Shown piece by piece: positions 25,625-34,640 of a stretch of 42,332 nucleotides of DNA (positions are counted from its first letter, which is position 1; each line of letters begins with the position of its first letter). A program made the position numbers and the translations under genes. The stretch is from assembly GCF_000403135.1 (NCBI RefSeq), contig NZ_AQPN01000086.1:1-42332 (forward strand), written 5' to 3'. The notes under the pieces were generated by a model, which saw nothing but the letters and a program-made list of their open reading frames with translations, was not told the DNA's origin and searched no databases. The DNA comes from Arcticibacter svalbardensis MN12-7. GTDB lineage: Bacteria; Bacteroidota; Bacteroidia; Sphingobacteriales; Sphingobacteriaceae.

Positions 25625-26317
25625 ATGACAGAAATTTTGGATTGGGAAAGAATTTTGCTGAACGATATGCCGGTTACCTTCTTACTGGAGGTTGTACTAC
25701 GCTCGGTGGTGATGTTTGTAATTATTACAATTACCTTAAGAGCATCGGGTAAAAGAGGAATTAAGCAACTCTCAATTTTTGAATTAGTTCTAATCATTGG
25801 ATTAGGTTCAGCCGCAGGCGATCCCATGTTTTATGAAGATGTAGGCATCTTACCAGCCCTAACCGTTTTCATTGTAATCATTTCACTTTATATTGGAATC
25901 ACAAAATTAACAGATAAATTCAGGTGGTTTGAACTTATATTAGAAGGTAAGCCCCTTTATGTCATCAGGGAAGGTAACCTTATTATGGATTCGTTTAAAG
26001 AATCCGGATTGTCGAAAGATGAATTTTTCTCTGAGCTCCGGCAACAAAATGTGGAACACCTGGGACAGGTTAAAACAGTGCTTATTGAAACATCCGGCGA
26101 AATAAGTATTCTTTTTTATCCCGATGAAGAGGTGAAACCCGGACTTCCTATATTTCCTCATGAACTTACAGAAGCGACAAAAGACATCCCCTTATCGGGA
26201 TTGTTCTGTTGTTCACAATGTGGTCAGCTTGATACACTTCCGGCAGGGACACATCATTGTTCGGGATGCACTTGTGAGGAATGGGTAACGCCATCACAAT
26301 CCAAACGAATTGCCTGA
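25625..26317 (+). CDS. DUF421/YetF-family membrane protein with C-terminal cysteine cluster
   Basis: 230 residues. Membrane helices occupy about 18-38, 50-64 and 75-93. The conserved TLRASGKRGIKQLSIFELVLIIGLGSAAG (37-65) and the soluble YetF domain (FELILEGKPLYVIREGNLI, then LRQQNVEHLGQVKTVLIETSG, about 102-158) identify the DUF421/YetF family, whose function is poorly defined. After the domain a tail adds FCCSQCGQ (194-201) and HHCSGCTCEEW (210-220), with Cys196, Cys199, Cys212 and Cys215 arranged like a zinc ribbon. The standard family ends before this. It is a single gene closed by a strong bidirectional terminator shared with the convergent betaine operon. Confidence 0.8.
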   Translation: MTEILDWERILLNDMPVTFLLEVVLRSVVMFVIITITLRASGKRGIKQLSIFELVLIIGLGSAAGDPMFYEDVGILPALTVFIVIISLYIGITKLTDKFRWFELILEGKPLYVIREGNLIMDSFKESGLSKDEFFSELRQQNVEHLGQVKTVLIETSGEISILFYPDEEVKPGLPIFPHELTEATKDIPLSGLFCCSQCGQLDTLPAGTHHCSGCTCEEWVTPSQSKRIA

Positions 26318-26332
26318 TTTCTCTAAAAAAAT

Positions 26333-26377
26333 AACCCGTTTAGCACTACTCTTGAAAGAGTACATGCTAAACGGGTT
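26333..26377. terminator. Strong bidirectional rho-independent terminator
   Basis: A 13-bp perfect stem (AACCCGTTTAGCA / TGCTAAACGGGTT) with a 19-nt loop that can form a further small stem. T-rich DNA follows it on both strands (TTTTATAA on plus; TATTTTTT on minus). It ends both the YetF-like gene and the convergent betaine-transport operon. Confidence 0.9.
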
Positions 26378-26403
26378 TTATAATCGCTACTAACCCAATA
26401 CGC

Positions 26404-27267
26404 TTATTCAGCTGTTTTAAGGAATGTAGTCATTTTAACAACAAAATCATTATGCGTAGTCATCCAATTACCTACAGCTTCAGCTTCATCATCGTTATTT
26501 TCAAGTGCGGCCATCAATGATCCTAATTCCACATCGTTCAACTGGAAGTTACTAAAAAAGGCTTTAACTTCCGGATTAGATGCTGCAAATGTTTTATTTG
26601 CTATAGTTTGAATGGTTTCAACACTTCCGAAAACAGCTTTAGGATCATTCAGGAATTTCAGTTTATAGGTACTGAAAATATAATGAGGAGACCAGCCTGT
26701 GATGATGATAGGTTCTTTAGCATCTACACTTTTCTTTAAAACGGCAAGCATTGCAGCCTCACTGGCAGATTGGAGCTCAAGTTTAAGATCGTAATCCTTG
26801 ATCGCCATTTCGGCTTTACTCATAATTCCTGCACCGGCATCAATACCAACAATTTTACCCTTAAAAAGAGCTGTATTCGCATTCAGCTCATCGATACTGT
26901 TGACGTTCACATATTCAGGAACCACAAAGCCGATCCGGGCATTTTGGAAATTTGTACCTAGAACTTCTAGGTTTTCTCCATATTTATCCATGTATTCTTT
27001 ATGCGTAATTGGCATCCAGGTATCCATAAAAATATCTGCATCACCACCTGCAACGGCAGCAAACACAGGTGCCACGTCCGCATTTTTCAATTCTACGGTA
27101 TAACCTTCTTTTTCAAGTAAAGCTTGCGACAACTTGGTCATAGCAACACCCTCTGCCCAGTTTACATAAGCGATGGTTACCTTTTTATTATTTACTTTTT
27201 GTTCGCATGAATAAATCATAACGACTGACAATATTAGAAGGAATGTACTTATTTTTCTTTTCATCAT
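26404..27267 (-). CDS. Glycine betaine/proline-betaine ABC transporter binding lipoprotein
   Basis: 287 residues. The signal peptide ends in a lipobox (VMIYSC, Cys21), so the protein is probably anchored to a membrane facing the periplasm. The OpuAC/ProX-type fold is visible: YVNWAEGVAMT (Trp37), GGDADIFMDTWMP (Trp84) and ITGWSPHYIF (Trp192). The three tryptophans are placed to form the aromatic cage that binds a quaternary ammonium group. It is the last gene of a four-gene minus-strand operon (porin, ATPase, permease, binding protein) and starts 25 bp after the permease. The ligand is most likely glycine betaine or a related osmoprotectant; choline or carnitine cannot be excluded. Confidence 0.85.
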   Translation of the reverse strand: MMKRKISTFLLILSVVMIYSCEQKVNNKKVTIAYVNWAEGVAMTKLSQALLEKEGYTVELKNADVAPVFAAVAGGDADIFMDTWMPITHKEYMDKYGENLEVLGTNFQNARIGFVVPEYVNVNSIDELNANTALFKGKIVGIDAGAGIMSKAEMAIKDYDLKLELQSASEAAMLAVLKKSVDAKEPIIITGWSPHYIFSTYKLKFLNDPKAVFGSVETIQTIANKTFAASNPEVKAFFSNFQLNDVELGSLMAALENNDDEAEAVGNWMTTHNDFVVKMTTFLKTAE

Positions 27268-27292
27268 ATTATATATTTAAAGTTCATTGATT

Positions 27293-28120
27293 TTAAGCTT
27301 TAGCGCTTGTTTTTAATCCGAAGGATTGGGTAATACGGTCGAGGATAATGGCTAGAATTACTACAGCAATTCCACCTTCAAACCCTAATCCGATTTTTAA
27401 TTGGGTGATTCCCTTTAGCACCACTTCACCAAGTCCACCTGCAGCAATCATAGCTGAAATGACTACCATAGAGAGTGCCATCATAATGGTTTGATTTACA
27501 CCGGCCAATATAGTTGGCAAAGCCAGGGGTAACTCCACTTTAAAAAGCAGTTGCCTTGACGAAGCTCCAAAAGAACGTGTAGCTTCTACAATATCTTTAG
27601 GCACCTGCCTTAGTCCCAATGTAGTTAAACGAACTGCTGGCGGCATGGAAAAGATCACGGTAGCAAATGCTCCGGGAACCTTACCGAGTCCAAAGAATAA
27701 TACTGCAGGAATCAAGTATACGAATGCCGGCATAGTTTGCATCAGGTCAAGCATTGGTCTAATCATCTTTCCCGCCAATTCATTTTTCGCTGCCCAGATT
27801 CCTAAAGGAATGCCTAATAGAAGAGCGATAAAAGCTGATGATAGGATTAGTGCGAGTGTGGCCATGGTTTCTGCCCAGTATCCCATACCCCAAATAAGCG
27901 ATAAGCCAGCCAGGGTAAAGAGCATAATTCCCCAACCTGTACGTTTCCATGCCAGAAAAGCGACAAGAATGATGATAACATAAAAGGGTGGGAACATCAG
28001 TACCCATTCTACTGAATTTACAATAGATTCTACGACGACTTTCACCGCATCAAAAAAGGGTGCAAAATTGAGCGTGAGCCAGTTAATGAACTGCTCTATA
28101 TAATCTCCAATATGTATCAT
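27293..28120 (-). CDS. Glycine betaine/proline ABC transporter permease (ProW/OpuAB type)
   Basis: 275 residues with about six membrane helices. The N-terminal cytoplasmic or amphipathic segment (IGDYIEQFINWLTLNFAPFFDAV) is a ProW/OpuAB feature. The core contains LALILSSAFIALLLGIPLGIWAA and the EAA loop EATRSFGASSRQLLFKVELPLALPT, the coupling site to the ATPase. AGGLGEVVLKGITQLKIGLGF closes the transmembrane domain. It lies 1 bp from the end of the upstream ATPase gene, so the two are almost certainly translated from one message. Confidence 0.9.
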   Translation of the reverse strand: MIHIGDYIEQFINWLTLNFAPFFDAVKVVVESIVNSVEWVLMFPPFYVIIILVAFLAWKRTGWGIMLFTLAGLSLIWGMGYWAETMATLALILSSAFIALLLGIPLGIWAAKNELAGKMIRPMLDLMQTMPAFVYLIPAVLFFGLGKVPGAFATVIFSMPPAVRLTTLGLRQVPKDIVEATRSFGASSRQLLFKVELPLALPTILAGVNQTIMMALSMVVISAMIAAGGLGEVVLKGITQLKIGLGFEGGIAVVILAIILDRITQSFGLKTSAKA

Positions 28121-28121
28121 C

Positions 28122-29360
28122 TTATATTATTTCTTTATGAATTTTATCAATAGGACTTTCAGTTCCGTGATCCCAATTAATTCCTGTTGTTTCGATCAGC
28201 AACGAGGTTTGTGCTACAACACCAATCAGTTTATGTGTATCCTTGTCTATCACAGGAACAACTCTTCCGTTTTCTGCAATAAAAGGAAGCATCTGTTCTA
28301 CCGTGGTATCTGCATAAGCGACAGGCACGTCTTTAATGATCGCATTTTTAATAGTTTTCTCTCCCTGCGCCTTGATTTCGAGGACATCTCTGAGATAAAC
28401 AAAACCCAGAAAGTGTTTATCAATGGATACAGCAGGCAAAGTGGTTAATCCTGACGTCCGCATCTTACGTAAGGTTCCTTCTATACCATCCTTCAAATAG
28501 ATGGCTACAGTAGGTTTATCAAACATCAGGCTCCCTGCGGTAATGATTGATTTACGATCGACTTTCTCTACAAAAGAGGATACATAATCTGTAGCAGGGT
28601 TGGTTAAGATATCTTCAGGTGTACCAATCTGTACAATCTCGCCATCTTTCATGATCGCTATACGGTCACCCAATTGGATAGCCTCGTCCAGGTCATGCGT
28701 AATAAACACAATCGTTTTATGCATTTTCTCCTGCAGATCAATCAGTTCATCCTGCATTTGCTTACGGATGAGCGGATCCAATGCAGAAAAAGCTTCATCC
28801 ATCAGCAGAATTTCAGGGTCGTTGGCTAATGCTCTGGCTAGTCCTACCCTTTGTTGCATCCCTCCAGAGAGGGAGGCTGTATGTTGGTTTTCATATCCCT
28901 GAAGGCCAACAAGATCAATGACCGATTTTGCTTTTTCCAAACGTTCCTTTTCAGGAATCTCCTGAAGCTCCAGTCCGAAAGCTACATTTTCAATCACTGA
29001 TCGATGAGGTAATAAACCGAAGTTCTGAAAGACCATAGCCATTTCCTTACGACGCACCTTTTGCAATCCCTTATCATCCAGATTGGTAATGTTCACCTTA
29101 TTCAGAATTACACTTCCGGAGGTCGGCTCAATTAAACGGTTGAGACAACGTAAGAGGCTGGATTTACCACTTCCAGACAAACCCATGATGACAAAAAACT
29201 CACCTTGTTTTATACTAAAACTTGCGTTTTTTACTGCTACCGTACAGCCTGTTTCTTTAAATATTTCCGCTTTGGTTTTACCTTGCTTCAGTAAAGTAAG
29301 TGCCTTTTCCTTTTCGTGGCCAAACAGGAGTGTGAGGTCTTCTATTTTAAGTTTTGACAT
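28122..29360 (-). CDS. Glycine betaine/proline ABC transporter ATPase with tandem CBS domains (ProV/OpuAA type)
   Basis: 412 residues. The N-terminal ProV helix (LFGHEKEKALTLLKQGKTKAEIFKETG) precedes the nucleotide-binding domain: Walker A GLSGSGKS (60-67), Q-loop Gln112, signature LSGGMQQR (164-171), Walker B ILLMDEAFSALD (184-195) and the switch His in FITHDLDEA. Residues of about 280-400 form two CBS repeats (KPTVAIYLKDGIEGTLRKMR and ADTTVEQMLPFIAENGRVVP), which in OpuA-type transporters sense ionic strength or cyclic-di-AMP. The porin gene ends 12 bp upstream and the permease gene begins 1 bp downstream. Confidence 0.92.
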   Translation of the reverse strand: MSKLKIEDLTLLFGHEKEKALTLLKQGKTKAEIFKETGCTVAVKNASFSIKQGEFFVIMGLSGSGKSSLLRCLNRLIEPTSGSVILNKVNITNLDDKGLQKVRRKEMAMVFQNFGLLPHRSVIENVAFGLELQEIPEKERLEKAKSVIDLVGLQGYENQHTASLSGGMQQRVGLARALANDPEILLMDEAFSALDPLIRKQMQDELIDLQEKMHKTIVFITHDLDEAIQLGDRIAIMKDGEIVQIGTPEDILTNPATDYVSSFVEKVDRKSIITAGSLMFDKPTVAIYLKDGIEGTLRKMRTSGLTTLPAVSIDKHFLGFVYLRDVLEIKAQGEKTIKNAIIKDVPVAYADTTVEQMLPFIAENGRVVPVIDKDTHKLIGVVAQTSLLIETTGINWDHGTESPIDKIHKEII

Positions 29361-29372
29361 GTTGTTTTTATA

Positions 29373-30542
29373 TTAGAAATAGTAACCGAAGTTGATATTA
29401 AACCGGCTATGCCATTGTGAATCGGGTTCACCTGAGGATAAACCATTTTGCCAGTCGGGTCCTAACCAGGGTTGGTTTTTACCTGAGGCCAAATCCACAT
29501 AAGTAGTTAACCTTCCGGCACTCAGCATACATCCGAGGACATTCATCTGGGTGTCATCAAATCTGGCTTGCGTTTTATCCATATAAGAATAGTTCTCGTA
29601 AAAAGTTAAAGAAGTAACAGGTCCAAGTTTTACAGGCTGTGTATAGGCGAACGAAGCGGTATGGAGATACGCCTTTCGGGCAACACCATAGGTAGCTCCA
29701 TAAGCAGCCATTTCAATCACATCTTTGTGTTGTGCAGAGTCAGATAGGTTGTATTGGTAATACATCGATTGGAGCTTTACATTCAGCTTCCCATAATTCA
29801 GATCCGTATGTACAGCAGCAGCCCAACGAGCCCCCATCCTTCCAGTAGAAATATTATATACTCCTCCAAGCATACCAGATATTCCTATTCTTTTGTTTTG
29901 GGAAAGCAGGTATTCCGTCTTCAGGTTTCCCTGGTTTACTTCCTTATTTCTCCCGGCTACATCATAGGAATATCGGGAGGGATCTGTTGCTGTTTGATCT
30001 CCAAAGTCAAGTTCCATAGCATTTTTGAAGAATGCAACATTGTAAACCCAACGGTTTCTGCGTTGATGAAAATTAAGTCCCATTGAGAACTTATCTTCAA
30101 AACCTACATAATAGGGAAGGTTAAAGAACCAATTGTGCGAGTTATAAGTGGTATTCCCGAATGGGTTTTGAACTAATCCCACTGATAAATTAGTACTGTC
30201 GTTAAAATTATAAGTCACATACCCTTCTTTTAAAAAGCCTCCTCCTGAAGATTTTGGATAAAAACGATATTCGGCTTGGAAATCAAGTTTTTCAAAAGAA
30301 GCCTTTGCATTAATTCTGAACACATCTAATCCGAAGTCTCCTCCCCTTTTTACTTGTTCCTTTTTCCAGGAAGATAAATTGTAGTTGAATCTTAATGCGC
30401 CACCTATTTTGAGAGTAGGTTTGCTTTTTTCAGGCTGATCAGGTATTTTATTATTTGTGGGTATTGAATCCTGGGCTATTATTGGATTAGAGAACAAGAA
30501 AAACAGTGCTAAGCAGCATATTAGCTGTGTGGTTTTAAACAT
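29373..30542 (-). CDS. Outer-membrane porin-like beta-barrel in the betaine-transport operon
   Basis: I take the ATG at 30542 (389 residues), because this puts the signal peptide MFKTTQLICCLALFFLFSNP at the N-terminus; an ATG 10 codons upstream (30572) is the alternative. After a Pro/Lys-rich segment the protein shows alternating strands: LRFNYNLSSWKKEQ, FRINAKASFEKLDFQAEYRF, GYVTYNFNDSTNLSVGLVQN. It ends in the outer-membrane signal FNINFGYYF with a terminal Phe. The pattern fits phosphate-selective-porin/OprO-like barrels. As first gene of an operon with ProV/ProW/ProX-type genes it may admit the same osmolyte across the outer membrane; that function is inferred from position. Confidence 0.75.
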   Translation of the reverse strand: MFKTTQLICCLALFFLFSNPIIAQDSIPTNNKIPDQPEKSKPTLKIGGALRFNYNLSSWKKEQVKRGGDFGLDVFRINAKASFEKLDFQAEYRFYPKSSGGGFLKEGYVTYNFNDSTNLSVGLVQNPFGNTTYNSHNWFFNLPYYVGFEDKFSMGLNFHQRRNRWVYNVAFFKNAMELDFGDQTATDPSRYSYDVAGRNKEVNQGNLKTEYLLSQNKRIGISGMLGGVYNISTGRMGARWAAAVHTDLNYGKLNVKLQSMYYQYNLSDSAQHKDVIEMAAYGATYGVARKAYLHTASFAYTQPVKLGPVTSLTFYENYSYMDKTQARFDDTQMNVLGCMLSAGRLTTYVDLASGKNQPWLGPDWQNGLSSGEPDSQWHSRFNINFGYYF

Positions 30543-30572
30543 AAAAAAGAGTAAACAGACCAGTTTAATCAC

Positions 30573-30941
30573 TGGGCATTTAAAAAATTAAAAAGAAATA
30601 TAAAAATGAAAATCAGGGACTAAATCCCTCAGACATTTAAATAGATATAGTTGCTATTTTTATTGAATTAAGCACACAGATGGTGCTTGAATAGCGGACG
30701 TTTAATGTTACTATTTTAGTAAACTTATAAACTGAAATATGCGCAAATATAGATAATTTTTTGGCAGTAAGCAACTTGAAGGTCAATCTGTAAGAGCTAA
30801 ATGGGGATTTTGAGTTCCCGACCAATACAAAAATAAGGTATTAAAGAGATGGTAAATCCCTATTAAATTGCAGTTTAAATAAAAACGGAAATACAATAAA
30901 GGAATGCTTACTTTTCAGTATTTTCCGTTATCGTATTTCCG
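30573..30941. other. Intergenic between porin operon and DUF3826 remnant
   Basis: Contains the candidate porin-operon promoter and the inverted repeat after the DUF3826 remnant (both listed). A small hairpin (AGGGA/TCCCT, 30615-30629) lies in the predicted leader. A 62-codon minus frame at 30637-30825 has no protein character and is not called. Confidence 0.4.
30744..30774 (-). promoter_or_regulatory. Candidate promoter of the porin/betaine operon
   Basis: On the minus strand TATATTTG (30744-30751) matches the TAnnTTTG -7 consensus and a TTG (30772-30774) lies 20 bp upstream of it at the -33 position. This predicts a leader of about 195 nt before the porin ATG. Confidence 0.45.
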
Positions 30942-30943
30942 TT
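30884..30943 (-). terminator. Long-loop inverted repeat at the end of the DUF3826 remnant
   Basis: Perfect 11-bp arms (AACGGAAATAC at 30884-30894 and GTATTTCCGTT at 30933-30943) are separated by 38 nt that include a third partial copy (GTATTTTCCGTT). On the minus strand the second arm is followed by TTTATTT, so it can act as a terminator. It touches the stop codon of the DUF3826 remnant. Confidence 0.45.
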
Positions 30944-31373
30944 AATGGTGTTGTTGTTGAAGAATAACTATTCTTATAACACAGCTGCTCATCAAGTTTT
31001 CATGAACGGTTACTGGCATAGCTGAATTGGCAATTACTTGGCTGTCGAGGTCGAAAAACCTATTACCAGTAACTGGATTGATTCCTGCAGGAACAGTTGT
31101 GTATGGGTGTTCATTATGCCAATCGCGAATAGTTTTCAAATGTCCAGCCACTGCTTCCTTTAACCGGACCCTAGCCGCATCATTCAAATTTAAGCCGGCA
31201 ATCCAATCTGCAGCCTTCTTTTCGAGATCTGAATCTGACTTAGCACGTGTTTCTGCCGACATCGTGGTCTGTTGAGTTGGAGCTGACTGGCTTTGTGCAT
31301 TTGAGGGAAACAGGGTAACAGCCAGTATGTCCATACCAAAAAGTTGTACTTGTATTGTTCTTTTCATCATCAT
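30942..31373 (-). pseudogene. Truncated DUF3826 secreted protein
   Basis: 143 codons with a signal-like N-terminus ending PSNAQSQ. The middle matches DUF3826, a secreted Bacteroidota family often found near polysaccharide-degradation genes: LEKKAADWIAGLNLNDAARV (about 50-69), IRDWHNEHPYTTVPAGINPV (about 82-101) and ANSAMPVTVHENLM (about 115-128). Family members normally continue for some 80 residues past this point. Here the sequence switches after HENLM (about 30990) to an unrelated SSCVIRIVILQQQHH and stops. The function of the family is unknown. The break probably reflects a deletion that removed the C-terminal half; the protein may still be made and secreted. Confidence 0.6.
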
Positions 31374-31575
31374 CTAAAATTGGTCCGGTATCATCCTTTT
31401 ATTATTTTCTTTTTTTTAGCAAAACGATTTGGTTATCAATCTACTATCAACTAAACAGGAAAATACATCTGGTTAAACTGGATCAAATCAAAGATAACTC
31501 AGCAGAAATAGGTATTGCTATACCATATTTTCATTGTACTATAATATGTTATCCTCAGAATAAGGCAAGAATCAG

Positions 31576-31599
31576 TCCCCTCATCATGGCATGAGGGGA
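31576..31599. terminator. Hairpin at the end of the M16 peptidase gene
   Basis: A 9-bp perfect stem (TCCCCTCAT / ATGAGGGGA) with a 6-nt loop lies 7 bp past the stop of the M16 gene. The T-run is better on the plus strand (TTAATTTTACATTTTT) than on the minus, so it may be a weak terminator for the peptidase gene or mainly a 3'-end stabilising hairpin. Confidence 0.5.
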
Positions 31600-31605
31600 T
31601 TAATT

Positions 31606-34464
31606 TTACATTTTTACAGGATTACCATCTGGATCAAGCTCTACAATTTCGTAGCCTAGTTTTTCTAAACCCGGTTTAATGGTAGCTTTATCTCCTACCA
31701 CAACAATACTCATTTTGTCTACAGTCAGGTATTTGCTGGACAAGGCATTTACCTGATCTTTTGTAATTCCCTGCAAAATGGCACTTTGTTGAGAAACGAA
31801 TGAAAGGTCTAAGTTATATCGGATAATATTATTCAGGAAAGCAGCTTTCTGAAATGCAGTCTCGTATTTACGGGCATCACTTTGCCCCATTGCACTTTTG
31901 ACAAATGCTAATTCCTGGTCAGTGATCCCTGTTTCTTCAAAACGCTTGATCTCTTTCATAAACTCAACAACGGAGCTGTCAGTTACATCAGAACGAACTC
32001 CGGCATAGGCGGTGTATGGACCAGCAGATTCAGAGCCGGAGAAATAAGAACCGGCACCATACGTGTAGCCCTTATCTTCGCGAAGGTTCAGGTTGATCCG
32101 GCTATTGAAGGCGCCTCCAAGGATATAATTCATGATATTAACCCGGTAGAACTCTCCGGTTGCGTCAAAAGGTAAAGCAATATAACCGATTCTTATTTCA
32201 GATTGTGCTGCTTTGTCTTTATTCACCAGAAAGATCTTTGTTTTTTCAATAGTTGCTACTTTCGGCGTCGCAGGCATTTCTACTGGTTTAGCTTCCCATT
32301 TTGAGAGGAAACCTAACTTAGGCATAATGGTATTCTGTTCTATGTCGCCTACAATGACGAGGTTAGTAACAGAAGGAGAAAAGTTGCTGCGATAGAAGTT
32401 CTTTACATCATCCAATGTTATAGCACTTACGCTTGAAGTTGTACCAATAACCGGAATGGAAAGGATATTATCATTACCATACAGCATTTTATTGTACACA
32501 TTAGCAGCTACAACCGATGCCTGTGTGCTTTGGTTGGCAATAGACTCTAATGTTTGCTTTTTCAAACGATCAAAATCAGTTGAGTCAAACCGAGGGTATA
32601 ACATCCGCTCTTCCAGCAAGACAAGTGTAGCATCCAGATTTTTAGTCAGCGACTGCATGGATACGGTCATTTGATCAGGACCCGCGCTAAAATTTATAGA
32701 AGAACCCAGTTTATCCAACTCGCTGCTCAATTGTTCAGAGGTATATTTTTTTGAAGATTCATTCAGCATGGCCGCGGTAAGAGAGGCTATACCTGCTTTA
32801 CCTGGATTTTTAGCTTCTAGTTTATGTCCACCTTTGATTGAAAACAGCATGGATACCGTTGGCACTTCATCATTTTTAGTACCAATAACTTTGATCCCAT
32901 TTCCAGCTTTATCATTCCAGAAGGGTGGTACTTTAATAACTGGGTTTGCTCCCGATCCTGGACGTTTTTTACGATCGAAAGTATCGGTCGCTTTTATATA
33001 TTTCAAACCTGCATATTGATCCTTAGGAGGAACATAACCGGAGGAATCTACCGTGAAATTATCTGCATGTGCAACATCTGCCGATTTACCTTTAGGTACT
33101 ACACTTAAAATTACAGCATGTTTACCTTTGATATACTTCGCGTAAACACGCATGACATCTTCGCGCGTTACCGCTTTATACCGCTTCAGGTCGTTTGGCA
33201 AGAAATTAGGGTTGCCTGTAAAAACCTGGTAGTTGGCCAATATAGATGTTTTACCATCCACACTGGATAGCTGGTCAATCTCATTAGCTTCGTAAGAAAC
33301 CTTAAAACGGGTAAGTGCATCTTCGGAAACACCTGTTTTTTCAAATTCAACCAAAGATTCCCTTATTGTTTTCTCCATCTCAGCAAGGGTTTGACCAGGA
33401 AATGGTAATACCGAAATGCTGAATTCACCTGCCAATTCAGTGCATGGGTGTTGAGAACCAGCTTGAACTGCTTTCTGGCTTTTTACTAAGTTTTTATACA
33501 GGATTGAATTTTTACCCTGTCCCAGTATTTCGGCTAACAAATCCAGGGGAACTTCATCGGGATGAAAGTTGGGAACAGTAGGAAAAGTCATTTGAAGCAG
33601 TGGAAAACGCACATTGTCTTCATACGAAATATACTTGTCCTGAGTTAATACAGGAGCCGGCAGCTTCATGTTTTTAACTTCTACGCCTCGTTTGATAGGG
33701 CCAAAGTACTTCTCTGCTAGTTTGACAACCTGTGCCGGTGTAACATCCCCTCCCACAGTTAAAGTAGCGTTATTGGGACCGTACCAGCGTAAGAAAAAAT
33801 TCTTCAGGTCTTGTACGTTTCCCCGATTTAAATCTCTCAGATAGCCAATAGTGGTCCATGAGTAGGGATGACCATAGGGATATAAAGCAGCTGTATTTTT
33901 CTCAAAAACCAATCCGTAGGGACGGTTGTCGTAGTTTTGACCACGCTCGTTTTTTACTGTAGCACGTTGAATTTCAAACTTCTTTTGGGTAACGGCATCC
34001 ATTAAAAAACCCATACGGTCTGCTTCTAACCATAAAGCGGTTTCCAACTGGTTGCTGGGTAGGGTTTCAAAATAATTTGTTCTATCCCGATTCGTTGATC
34101 CATTTAAAGTTCCGCCAGCCTCAGAAACGATCTTGAAATGTTCTTCATCTGCTACGTTATCCGATCCCTGGAACATCATATGTTCGAAAAAATGCGCAAA
34201 ACCTGACTTTCCAACTTCCTCACGTGCTGAGCCTACATGATAGGTTACGTCAACTTGTACAATAGGATCAGAATGGTCTTCATGAACTACTACGGTTAAA
34301 CCATTTGGAAGAAGATATTTCTCGTAAGGGATAACCAATTCATTGCCTTTTCGAACTACCTTTTCGACTAATTTGGGTTTTAATGGTATTTTTTGGGCTT
34401 GGACCTGAGTTTGCCACGTCAACAATGTGAGGACACAAACAGCTAATTTGTAATGTTTAAGCAT
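31606..34464 (-). CDS. M16-family (insulinase/pitrilysin-like) zinc metallopeptidase, two modules
   Basis: 952 residues with a signal peptide ending WQTQVQAQ, so periplasmic or surface-exposed. The N-terminal M16 module carries the inverted zinc motif HFFEH (His91, Glu94, His95) in SGFAHFFEHMMFQGSDN, followed by the NGSTNRDRTNYFETLP region and LEADRMGFL. The second M16 module (from about residue 520; SMLFSIKGGHKLEAKNPGKA, LTAAMLNESSKKYT) has the same fold pattern but no HxxEH, so it is the usual inactive half that closes the chamber. The R/Y pair expected near the C-terminus is represented by FNSRINLNLREDKGYTYGAGSYF. The family degrades short peptides of limited size. It stands alone with no operon partner. 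Confidence 0.88.
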   Translation of the reverse strand: MLKHYKLAVCVLTLLTWQTQVQAQKIPLKPKLVEKVVRKGNELVIPYEKYLLPNGLTVVVHEDHSDPIVQVDVTYHVGSAREEVGKSGFAHFFEHMMFQGSDNVADEEHFKIVSEAGGTLNGSTNRDRTNYFETLPSNQLETALWLEADRMGFLMDAVTQKKFEIQRATVKNERGQNYDNRPYGLVFEKNTAALYPYGHPYSWTTIGYLRDLNRGNVQDLKNFFLRWYGPNNATLTVGGDVTPAQVVKLAEKYFGPIKRGVEVKNMKLPAPVLTQDKYISYEDNVRFPLLQMTFPTVPNFHPDEVPLDLLAEILGQGKNSILYKNLVKSQKAVQAGSQHPCTELAGEFSISVLPFPGQTLAEMEKTIRESLVEFEKTGVSEDALTRFKVSYEANEIDQLSSVDGKTSILANYQVFTGNPNFLPNDLKRYKAVTREDVMRVYAKYIKGKHAVILSVVPKGKSADVAHADNFTVDSSGYVPPKDQYAGLKYIKATDTFDRKKRPGSGANPVIKVPPFWNDKAGNGIKVIGTKNDEVPTVSMLFSIKGGHKLEAKNPGKAGIASLTAAMLNESSKKYTSEQLSSELDKLGSSINFSAGPDQMTVSMQSLTKNLDATLVLLEERMLYPRFDSTDFDRLKKQTLESIANQSTQASVVAANVYNKMLYGNDNILSIPVIGTTSSVSAITLDDVKNFYRSNFSPSVTNLVIVGDIEQNTIMPKLGFLSKWEAKPVEMPATPKVATIEKTKIFLVNKDKAAQSEIRIGYIALPFDATGEFYRVNIMNYILGGAFNSRINLNLREDKGYTYGAGSYFSGSESAGPYTAYAGVRSDVTDSSVVEFMKEIKRFEETGITDQELAFVKSAMGQSDARKYETAFQKAAFLNNIIRYNLDLSFVSQQSAILQGITKDQVNALSSKYLTVDKMSIVVVGDKATIKPGLEKLGYEIVELDPDGNPVKM

Positions 34465-34640
34465 GAGAAAATGAGATTTAGTATACTGTAATAATACTAA
34501 AAATCAATAATAAAGGGAAAAACTAATGAACTAAATCATAAAGGATATTAAAACGTATCTGTTTAATAATTTTTGTCCCAAACCACTGGAAATTCTGAAG
34601 TAATTATACAATTTAAAGAATTATGAATAATTAAAACCAT

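Noticed and set aside
30637-30825. 62-codon minus-strand ORF upstream of the porin operon
   Set aside because: It overlaps the candidate promoter and has a biased, protein-unlike composition.
31355-31594. 79-codon plus-strand ORF between the DUF3826 remnant and the M16 gene
   Set aside because: No motif, overlaps the hairpin and the start of the DUF3826 remnant on the other strand.
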